In this document: positions 22,489 through 30,706 of the stretch, one piece after another | Layout: every line of letters starts with the position of its first letter | How positions within the stretch are numbered: position 1 is the stretch's first letter | Origin: Calycina herbarum | Taxonomy: Eukaryota; Ascomycota; Leotiomycetes; Helotiales; Pezizellaceae | Direction: 5' to 3' | Length of the DNA stretch: 64,000 nucleotides | Assembly: GCA_001414485.1 (NCBI GenBank) | Contig: LLEY01000050.1 | Span: 186,001 to 250,000, forward strand | Notes under the pieces: generated by a model | Told to the model about the DNA's origin: nothing | Databases searched by the model: none | The model's input: only the letters and a program-made list of their open reading frames with translations | Program-made: the position numbers and the translations under genes

Positions 22489-24432
22489 TCACTCATCCTT
22501 CTCCAGCTCATAAAAAAGCATATAAACCTCCCTCTGCATCCCCAAGACATCCCCCGTCTTACTCTCCTTAACCTTATCATCCGAGATGCGCCACCACCGA
22601 TTACTCTGTTTCCGCTTCTTACTCCCGCCCCTCACCAATTCGCTAACACTACTCCTCGCATTCGCTAGCGTCCCCGCCGACGAGGATTCCTTCTGAGTGG
22701 AAGGAGCAGGCGAGGAACGGTGTATACTAGGGACTTTAGAGAATGTGGATTTAACCGAGCGGGAGAGGGAGCGGATAGATGATGTTTCTGGATCTCTTGG
22801 GGCGGAGGTGGGTGATTTGCCATTGGTGTGATTAGCAGGAGTATTAGGTTCGAGAGGTAGGCCGTTAGGAATAGGGAGGGAGGTCGAGGATGTCGAGTCC
22901 GGGGAGAGAAGTTCGGGGGTCGAGGATATAGTGCTGGTATCCGTATTCGGATCCTCGGGTCTATGTAGAGGCGTTGAGATCTGAGATGTTATAGGCGTTG
23001 ATGGCTTGCTATAAACACCGGCTGTTTGGAATGTATTTGGAGTTGAAAATGGTGGGGATAGATATTGTCGTCTGAAGGATTCGTAGTGGCCTGAGTGATG
23101 GCTTCCTTTGTGGCATACCACACTCACCAGTCTATACATCCTCTGATCTAGTAGTCCTCCCAGTCGTAGACGCTCCGGAAATGCAACTTTCGCTGAGTTC
23201 TTCATTGTTGACCCGTCGAAAATTGATCTTGAGAGATGTATAGCGAGGACTTTAGGGAACCTCGTGATTTTAACGTGTTTTGCGATTTTCCTTTTTGGTG
23301 CGAATTTCATGTTTGGTAATTCAACATCTTTGAGCTCCTTTTCGGGGTCTGTCTCTATCGCGTGTTCTAACTTTTCAATAGCTATCTTCGTTTTCTCTTT
23401 GAACTTTTCGGAATTCGAGCGGTGGTATTCCTGCTTGAAATTCTCTAAAGCGTGGACAAGCCTACACTTCTCACACTTGAAATCGTCGATGTACTCTGTT
23501 TTGAACATCCCATCAAAGCAAGCGTTTAGTGTTGTTGAGCTAACTTGGGGTACACTCAACGATACAGTGCAAAATGTGGTTTCCGTCGCTTTGGGCTGGT
23601 ACTTGCAAGTCAAACACTCAATCTGTTGGGCGGAACCTCCTTCAAGTGGAAATCCATCCTCCCGTTCACCCTGAGGAACTGGGTGTGTATGTTTTCCTTG
23701 ACTCTGTGGTGTTTCCGCATCTTCCCGGGTCCCGTTCGAGATGGACTGTGAGTCCGATACCTTCACAGTAGGCTGTGATTCCGAGGTATTATCCCTATTA
23801 GCATCGTCTGCCTGCTCTTCAGTATCCAATTCCTCTGATATCTGGTCCAATTCATTGCCGTTGGATAACCTCGACAAGGCGCTTTTTCTCGCCCTCTGAC
23901 CCGCATGGTACTCATCACTCAATCTTTCCGCCACGACCTGCAAGAATTCCTGCGCATCCTGTTGTTGCCGTGATATCCTCTGCTTGAAAGCCTGCTCTAA
24001 AACCGTAACAAACCCCGCTGCTGAAATCGTCTTCTTGTATATTGGGCGCTCGTTGAGCGCATCCAGAATATCCTTTAGCCCGCTCGTAACAATTCCTTTT
24101 TGCTGCCCCTCGAGCTTCCACGCTTGAAGCTTTCGTGATGGGTCCTCCACAATATGGCTGTATACATCGGGCCCGTCTAGATTCCTCCTATGCGTCTCCC
24201 GGATCAAGTATATTCGCAAATCGCCCAAACCAGCGAGAGCCTGCAAGACCGAATTGATGAAGCAATCGTTCGCCGGATTCGACAAGCCTACAATCCCTCT
24301 CTTTCTCGAACTTGCAGAAGTCCCGGCGAACTCTCCATCAATGAAGAAGGTAGGTTGGAAAACATACACCAGTGCTATGGCAGCAAGTCCGGCACCGGCA
24401 GCATATGCGATCGTAACGGGCCTCTCTGGCAT
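22489..24432 (-). CDS. Ubiquitin carboxyl-terminal hydrolase, USP30/Ubp16-like
   Basis: An intronless frame of 647 residues starts at the ATG of MPERPVTIAY; the frame upstream lacks a better ATG. Residues 5-30 form one hydrophobic membrane segment. The catalytic Cys box follows at once, NPANDCFINS with Cys57. A Q-Q-D-A-Q-E-F motif appears later and the His box GSHHSGHYESF has its catalytic His near residue 449. Two Cys pairs, C-x2-C at CLTCKY and CEKC, form the usual zinc-binding fingers. The C-terminal 180 residues are Ser/Pro/Thr-rich. An N-terminal anchor immediately before a USP core is the layout of yeast Ubp16 and human USP30, which sit in the mitochondrial outer membrane. All catalytic landmarks are present, so it should be an active deubiquitinase. 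It is divergent from the bL9m gene. Confidence 0.88.
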   Translation of the reverse strand: MPERPVTIAYAAGAGLAAIALVYVFQPTFFIDGEFAGTSASSRKRGIVGLSNPANDCFINSVLQALAGLGDLRIYLIRETHRRNLDGPDVYSHIVEDPSRKLQAWKLEGQQKGIVTSGLKDILDALNERPIYKKTISAAGFVTVLEQAFKQRISRQQQDAQEFLQVVAERLSDEYHAGQRARKSALSRLSNGNELDQISEELDTEEQADDANRDNTSESQPTVKVSDSQSISNGTREDAETPQSQGKHTHPVPQGEREDGFPLEGGSAQQIECLTCKYQPKATETTFCTVSLSVPQVSSTTLNACFDGMFKTEYIDDFKCEKCRLVHALENFKQEYHRSNSEKFKEKTKIAIEKLEHAIETDPEKELKDVELPNMKFAPKRKIAKHVKITRFPKVLAIHLSRSIFDGSTMKNSAKVAFPERLRLGGLLDQRMYRLVSVVCHKGSHHSGHYESFRRQYLSPPFSTPNTFQTAGVYSKPSTPITSQISTPLHRPEDPNTDTSTISSTPELLSPDSTSSTSLPIPNGLPLEPNTPANHTNGKSPTSAPRDPETSSIRSLSRSVKSTFSKVPSIHRSSPAPSTQKESSSAGTLANARSSVSELVRGGSKKRKQSNRWWRISDDKVKESKTGDVLGMQREVYMLFYELEKDE

Positions 24433-24981
24433 GTTGAGGCTATCCCGGATCGTGTGCGTGGTTGAAGGTGGGGGATTTGATGAAGAGTTTCCATGCCCGG
24501 TATGTATGACTTTCGTTGGGTTTAACGGACGACGGAGAAGTTGCACCGCGGACAAAGTGTTGATGCGAGTGAAGCTAGTCGGTCTGTACCTGCAACAATG
24601 CCCATTCACAAAAATCGGGAGAGGGCAGAGGAATGCGAAATTCCCCTGAATGAGTGAGGCTGGCAAGCTGGTTTTTGGACAAGAGTAGAGATATATACAC
24701 CATGCAGGGTCATCCTAGCACTCGTCACACGGTTCCGCAAGCCAATTGCCAATGATTCATGGAGATGTCTGGCGTATGAGTCTTTTCCCAGTGCTCCGTG
24801 GCACCGTTGAGATGAGACCCTGCAGAAATACAATCGAGGGAATCTAATCAGTCGGTGTCGGCTTGCTGAAACCTCCGTGGGGTGCGTGTATGGTGAGACT
24901 TGGCGTAGGAATATCACCCATTTTTACGACAGTGTTAGGAGCTGAGGAGACCACCCAATCGCAATCCTCACCACCTTCACG
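24433..24981. promoter_or_regulatory. Divergent promoter region between deubiquitinase and bL9m genes
   Basis: About 550 bp separates two head-to-head start codons, of a mitochondrial-membrane deubiquitinase candidate and a mitochondrial ribosomal protein. I see no motif that I can name with confidence. Confidence 0.45.
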
Positions 24982-25973
24982 ATGGCATCGCCTTTGGTTT
25001 CTAGAGTTCCCCAATGCTTCAATTGCATACGCCGTACCGTCGGTAGTCTGGGCGAGAGACATCTGTTTCCCGCCGGGCAGCAGATTCGCGGAAAGAAGAG
25101 TGCGAGGAGGACGAAAAAGAAAGTCAACGCGCTCCTATTACAAGATATCAAAGGTTATGGCAAGAAAGGTTGGGCCAGTCTGATCTACTCTATTAGACAA
25201 ATCTAATTTGTATACTAGGAATCGTTTTATCTGTCTCACCTGGTGTGATGAGGAATATTTGGTTTCCCAGTCAAAAGGCCGAATACGCAACGGAGGCACG
25301 AATGGCAGAGCTTGGAATCAAGAAGGAGGATATTGTCGATTTGGATGCTACGCGACACGCGGAAGAGGTCATCATCCCAATTGAAGCGGCAGTAGAAGAG
25401 GCAGAGATACTGGCAGAAGAAAAGGTCAAGGACGCAGTTCCGTTTAGCATATTGGAATCCGCGCCTTTTACTTCGAAATCTAAGAAGGATGTGAAACCTG
25501 TGAAGGTTGCGGAACCAGAACGGCAAACTGTGAGATTATTCCACTGAAGCATGCTTTGAGGGAGTCTACTAACCTGTTATGCATAGCCCGAAGAATCCGC
25601 TGCCATACTATCGAGATTCCTTCCAGAGAGCGTGGATTTCTATCGAACCCTAATTACACCAGTCAAAGCAGCGCCAAAAGTATCTTCATCCGTAGCTGCA
25701 AAGGCAGTGATATCTATAACGAAGGGAAAGAAGGCGGAACCAACAAGCATCGAGGGCTCCGTATCAACGACAGATATTGCTGTCAACTTTATGGCCACCT
25801 TGGCCCAAGCGAAGGAGGGACAACAAATCAAGTTGTGGCCGGAGGACATTGTGTTTGTGAACGAGAAAGAAGGGAAAGCCATCGAACACTTGGGGTCATT
25901 CGAGGTGGATATCAAAATAAAGGGTGCAACGAAAGCAATCCGGAGAACGATCAATGTCAAGGCACAGGCTTGA
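24982..25973 (+). CDS. MRPL50: Mitochondrial large-subunit ribosomal protein bL9m
   Basis: Three exons, 24982-25168, 25219-25529 and 25587-25973, join in phase to give 294 residues. The N-terminus (MASPLVSRVPQCFNCIRRTV) is basic and hydroxylated and fits a mitochondrial presequence. The bL9 signature follows across the first intron: GYGKKG, then VSPGVMRNIWFP, equivalent to the bacterial G-x2-G-x-V ... PGYARNYL-x-P motif. A long connecting region and a C-terminal domain with LWPEDIVF and IEHLGSFEVDIKI complete the protein. It is longer than bacterial L9, as is usual for fungal mitochondrial members. It binds 23S-type rRNA in the mitoribosomal large subunit. The gene is head-to-head with the deubiquitinase gene. 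Confidence 0.88.
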
Positions 25974-27322
25974 AAGGGGAGATGTATACCAATTGTAAAA
26001 AAGGGCGTGAACTGTATAGTGTAATACCACCAATTTTCACACATGGGGGAACTGGGCAGCTTCGAATGATGGGCAGAGGGCAGAAGGTAATGATATGGTT
26101 TTGTACTGCTAACTCTTTTCCAATGTTGTAGACGATATGACGATTGCTATCTTCTACTTCCGCCAATTCTTAGAAGCCTTCTTGAAGATGTTGTCCTGTA
26201 AACAAGACGAATTGGGATTTGGTTACTAGATGGCTCAAGAGTAGAATAAGACGTATCTACACCAACCTGGACTGATTCTGCGGGAGCCACGTGGGTTGGG
26301 CGCGCAAACAGTTCAGATCTCTTGGAAGATCCGCTACGAGTCCGTAGTTGCGAGACTGCGCTTCCTCCTCGCTGGTTTCAACGGAACAATATTCGGACCC
26401 TGTCAATCAAGAATAAGCCCTTCGATGCATCTGGGCCAAAACGTAATCCCCGACAATCAATTGGCTTCCATAGGTTGGTGTTTTGTCGTTCGGGGAATCC
26501 ATTATCTCTCACCTTGACATTTGAAGCCACAAAGTGTTAGAAAGGAGGGTTTAAAGCCGCATGTCTGAGTGGCTACCATGGGCAAACGAAGCAAAAGCAA
26601 AACTCGAGCGACTTATATACCGCACCGGCATCGGGGTCGACGTGGGAGTTGAGAGATATCGATATTCAGGCCGCAGTGTTATCGGCAACTGTTACTTCTG
26701 GAATAAGGTCATACGGCAACACACGATAATATTTGCGGTCGCTGTCCGTAAATCATAGAAGGATATATGCAGAAAAGGGTAGGGCTAACTTGTGCGCCGA
26801 AGATGGCGAATATCGGAATGGGCCCAAGAAATGGGAGCATCCATGAACCAGTTGCGTGATGTCTTGCCAACTGCCAACTGCCAACAGCAGGAGCGATCCG
26901 ATCCCCCCCATGACGAGGGAAAGAGCGGCCAACCCCACCTCACCTCACCTGCACCACCAAAAGGTTCTGGTCATCAAAACTCCAATTCCGTCCCTCCCTC
27001 TACTTTCTTTTTCTACACCCATTTTTTAACTCAACCGCACATTGTAAACACTTGCGAAAATCCCAATTTCTTTGTAAGTATGACCCTCCAATTCTGCGCC
27101 CATCCATCAGCCTCTTCTCTTGACCAAGACTCATGAGTCCATTGGCAAACACCCCCACCACTAGCGCCAAACGAAGCTATCGGCCCTCCCAAACAACTTC
27201 TCCACCCCGCAGCGCAGCCAGCCCAACAGGAGAAAACTTTCCATACATACAAGACAACTCACTGACAACCTTCCTCTCTTCAAACAGAATTCATTGCTCT
27301 TCAACCACAATCAACTACAAAT
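25974..27322. promoter_or_regulatory. Intergenic, promoter of the aldolase gene
   Basis: About 1.35 kb. The left part is the 3' end of bL9m. The right part, 26930-27060, is rich in CACCTC/CT tracts, which often mark strong fungal promoters. A likely 5' untranslated intron is listed separately. Short open frames here lack protein-like composition, and a tRNA-like string near 26560 does not fold convincingly. Confidence 0.45.
27074..27287 (+). promoter_or_regulatory. Probable intron in the 5' untranslated region of the aldolase gene
   Basis: A strong GTAAGTATG donor at 27074 and a CT-rich run ending in CAAACAG at 27287 bracket 214 bp. A CTGAC branch-like site lies 23 bases before the acceptor. 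The aldolase ATG follows 36 bases downstream. Leader introns are known in highly expressed fungal genes. RNA evidence is lacking here. Confidence 0.45.
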
Positions 27323-28160
27323 ATGGGTGTTCAAGATATCCTCAGCCGCAAGAGCGGTGTTATCGTCGGTGATGATGTCCTCAAGCTCTTCAACTACGCT
27401 CAAGAGCACAAATTCGCCATCCCCGCTATTGTGAGTCTTGAGAGCATCATACCCCTCAAATGTTCACCAAATATTCACCGTCTAACCTACTATAGAACTG
27501 CACTTCCTCCTCCACCGTCGTCGCTTCCCTCGAGGCTGCTCGCGATGCAAAGGCACCTATCATCCTCCAAATGTCCCAAGGAGGTGCTGCCTACTTCGCC
27601 GGAAAGGTACATATATACATACTTGAAAGTTGATAGAGCGATGGTTTCTGACAGGGTGAATATAGGGTGTTGCCAACGGCAAACAAGAGGCCTCAATTGC
27701 CGGTGGTATCGCTGCTGCTCACTACATCCGTGCCATTGCCCCAGCATATGGCATTCCAGTCGTTTTGCACACCGATCACTGCGCCAAGAAGCTCCTCCCA
27801 TGGCTGGATGGTCTTCTCGATGCTGATGAGGAGTACTTCAAGAAGAACGGTGAGCCTCTCTTCTCCAGCCACATGATCGATTTGAGCGAGGAGACTGTTG
27901 AGTACAACATCGAGACCACTGCCAAGTATCTTAAGCGTGCTGCACCAATGAAGCAATTCCTCGAGATGGTAAGATAGAGCTTTCAGTTTACTATATTTCA
28001 CTGAGTTAATGAATTTCAGGAAATCGGTATTACCGGTGGTGAGGAGGATGGAGTCAACAACGAGGATGTTGACAACAACTCCCTTTACACCCAACCAGAG
28101 GATATCCTTGCCATCTACAAGGCGCTTCAACCAATCTCCCCTTACTTCTCCATCGCTGCT

Positions 28161-28192
<32 letters not shown>

Positions 28193-28580
28193 AGGAAACG
28201 TCAAGCTCCACCCAGAGCTTCTCGGCAAGCACCAAAAGTATGTTAAGGATAACATTGGAGCCAAGGAGGACAAGCCAGTTTTCTTGGTCTTCCACGGAGG
28301 ATCTGGATCCTCAAAGCAAGAGTTCGTTGACGCTATTTCCTACGGTGTTGTCAAGGTCAACCTCGACACTGATCTCCAATATGCATACCTTGAGGGTATC
28401 AGAGATTATGTTCTCAACAAGAAGGATTACCTCCTCAAGCAAGTCGGAAACCCTGATGGAGATGATAAGCCAAACAAGAAGTACTTTGATCCCCGTGTCT
28501 GGGTTAGAGAGGGTGAGAAGACCATGTCGGTTCGTGTTGCTGAGGGGTTGAAGGATTTCAACACTGCTGGACAATTGTAG
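27323..28580 (+). CDS. FBA1: Fructose-bisphosphate aldolase, class II
   Basis: Four exons, 27323-27430, 27496-27606, 27666-27968 and 28020-28580, all break between codons and give 360 residues, the normal length for yeast-type aldolase. The enzyme cleaves fructose-1,6-bisphosphate into dihydroxyacetone phosphate and glyceraldehyde-3-phosphate in cytosolic glycolysis and reverses this in gluconeogenesis. The zinc site is visible: VVLHTDHCAKK carries the catalytic Asp and a metal His, and later GFGNVHGVYKPG and VFHGGSGS carry the other His residues. VKVNLDTDLQYA is the substrate-phosphate and interface region. Codon use is more uniform than in neighbours (many C-ending codons), as expected for a highly expressed gene. 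A likely leader intron lies upstream. Confidence 0.97.
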
Positions 28581-29017
28581 ATTTCTCTAATCGAGAAACG
28601 AGAATGAGGACATGCTTTTAGAATGATAGGCTGTAAAACAATGATGACGAATGATCCAATTGCGGTATTCTGGTGATGGTGAATAATATTTTTGAGCAGA
28701 CAATCAACAAGTAGCTCACGTGGGGCCGGTCTTGTTGATTCAAGATTGATCGATCCATGGATAGCTGAGTTGGCTATGAGCACATTACTTTGCCGCAGCC
28801 GATGACGTTTCGTGGGACTACCCCTGTCCTTTAAATTGGACTTTCATTTCACCACCGCATTTGTGCATCGCATCTCCAGGACAGATTCGCGATAAGAAGC
28901 TATCCTACCCTACATCTAGTACGCCCTTGCTTGATAATCGTTGCCCTCTATTTGCACATCCCAACCTACCACCTTCCACACCTACAACCCTCGGTCTCTT
29001 CCAGCAATCCCCGCAAG
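28581..29017. promoter_or_regulatory. Intergenic; aldolase 3' end and oxysterol-binding gene promoter
   Basis: About 440 bp between two rightward genes. It should hold the aldolase terminator and the next promoter. The last 60 bases are pyrimidine-rich. No other structure is seen. Confidence 0.4.
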
Positions 29018-30323
29018 ATGTCTTCAAATGAGACCGAAGGAGCAGGCGTCTCTGCGCAAAACAGAGGCTCCTGGACCGCTTTCTTGAAGTCCATCGCATC
29101 CTTTTCTGGCGACTTATCCTCCTTGACTGCCCCGCCATTCATCCTCTCCTCCACGTCGCTCGTCGAGTTTAGTTCTTATTGGGCTGAACACCCCTCGATT
29201 TTCGTTGCGCCAGCTCTTGAGAAGGACCCTAAGAAGCGGGCGCTCTTGGTGTTGAAATGGTTCCTGAGTACATTGAAGCAACAGTATGCCAGTCGTAGCG
29301 AGAAGTTTGGTAATGAGAAGAAACCTCTAAACCCCTTCCTGGGAGAGCTCTTTTTGGGCAAGTGGGAGGATGAGGCTGGCACAACGGAGTTGGTCTCGGA
29401 GCAAGTGAGGTGGGCATAATTTCTATTTTCTTTTCTTCCTCTGATTACTTATATTTCAGAGGAATGCTGACAGGTGTATTCTTACTAGCCATCATCCCCC
29501 CGTCACTGCTTACAACATCTCGAATCAGAAGCATGGCGTGTATCTGCAAGGCTACAATGCGCAAAAGGCCTCATTCGCCCGAACCATCTATGTCAAGCAG
29601 ATTGGCCATGCGGTCTACTCGATACCCGCCTTTGACGAGACGTACCTGATTACGCTGCCCAACTTGCATATCGAGGGCTTGATTTTTGGATCGCCGTTTG
29701 TGGAGTTAAATGATAAGACGTATATCACTAGCAGTTCTGGGTACACGGCCAAGATTGATTATAGTGGAAAGGGTTGGCTGTCTGGAAAGAAGAATAGTGT
29801 TACGGCGACCTTGTACCCGACTGGCAAGGAGAAGGAGGTGCTTTATACTATTAGTGGACAGTGGACTAAGGCTTTTGATATCACGGAGGGAAGTGGCAAG
29901 AAGAGCAAAATCGTTGAGACTTATGATGCGGATAAGGCCAAGACGACACCTTTACAGATTGCACCGATCGAAGCACAAGACCCCATGGAGTCGAGAAGAG
30001 CATGGGCTAAGGTGGCAGCTGGAATTGCAGTTGGAGATATGGATGTCACTGGAGAAGAGAAGACCAAAATTGAGGTTTCGCAGCGGGAGTTGAGACAAAA
30101 GGAGAAGGCAGAGGGTCGGATTTGGGAAAGAAGATATTTCACTCTGGCAGAGAACGACAAGGTGTTGGAAAAATTAGCACCTGCGATCAATTATCTGCCG
30201 GAACCTGACAAGACGGGAGGAGTATGGAGATTTGACGATGAAAAGGCGAAGAGGGTCGCGGCTTCATCAACTGTTGCTGCTGGAGGGTCGAGTGCGGCTC
30301 CTCCAAAAGCGGATTTGAAGTGA
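29018..30323 (+). CDS. KES1: Oxysterol-binding protein, Kes1/Osh4-like
   Basis: Two exons, 29018-29409 and 29489-30323, join inside the codon for Ser of the family fingerprint EQVSHHPP and give 408 residues. The short form, without PH or ankyrin domains, is that of yeast Osh4/Kes1. The lid and N-terminal helix lie in residues 1-40, with [11 protein letters not shown] at about residue 110. The EQVSHHPP loop at 128-135 binds phosphoinositide headgroups. [11 protein letters not shown] and WERRYF lie in the C-terminal half. The family exchanges sterol and PI4P between membranes at the trans-Golgi and ER. The last 20 residues are Ala/Ser-rich. All landmarks are intact. Confidence 0.94.
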
Positions 30324-30706
30324 GGGGTGAATTCCATCAAGGATCGTGGATGTGTTGGCCTTCAGGGTCTAGCCAAACGGAGAGCCGAAAAATACTAGCG
30401 CCTTTGCGCCCAAGTGTCATTTTCAACGGTTCAATTGTAACAGTAGATTAATCCACATACAATTATTATTTTTGGCTATCTTATATTTTGCTGAAGGATT
30501 CACCCACACAATGTTCTTTCTATAACCGATCTCAACTAGCCGATGTGCTGGTGATTCCAAAATAACCATTTAGCCCGTAGCGGGGATCCCAGTCCATCAC
30601 GATTGCGACCTGCACGCGCGAGGCTGGGGAAACCGCGTCCGATCCAACATCCACATTGCTATCGCGACAAACATCATTCCTTCGCATTTCTATTTTTTTT
30701 GCAACC
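30324..30706. promoter_or_regulatory. Intergenic between two rightward genes
   Basis: About 380 bp holding the oxysterol-binding gene 3' end and the promoter of the 998-residue protein. A T-run sits just before the next ATG. Nothing else is seen. Confidence 0.4.

Noticed and set aside
22013..22668. Two + strand frames in the convergent gap
   Set aside because: They are Ser/Pro/His low-complexity translations of untranslated DNA and of the antisense of the deubiquitinase end.
26555..26640. tRNA-like GTCTGAGTGGC string
   Set aside because: It resembles an A box of a leucine or serine tRNA, but no B box or cloverleaf follows.
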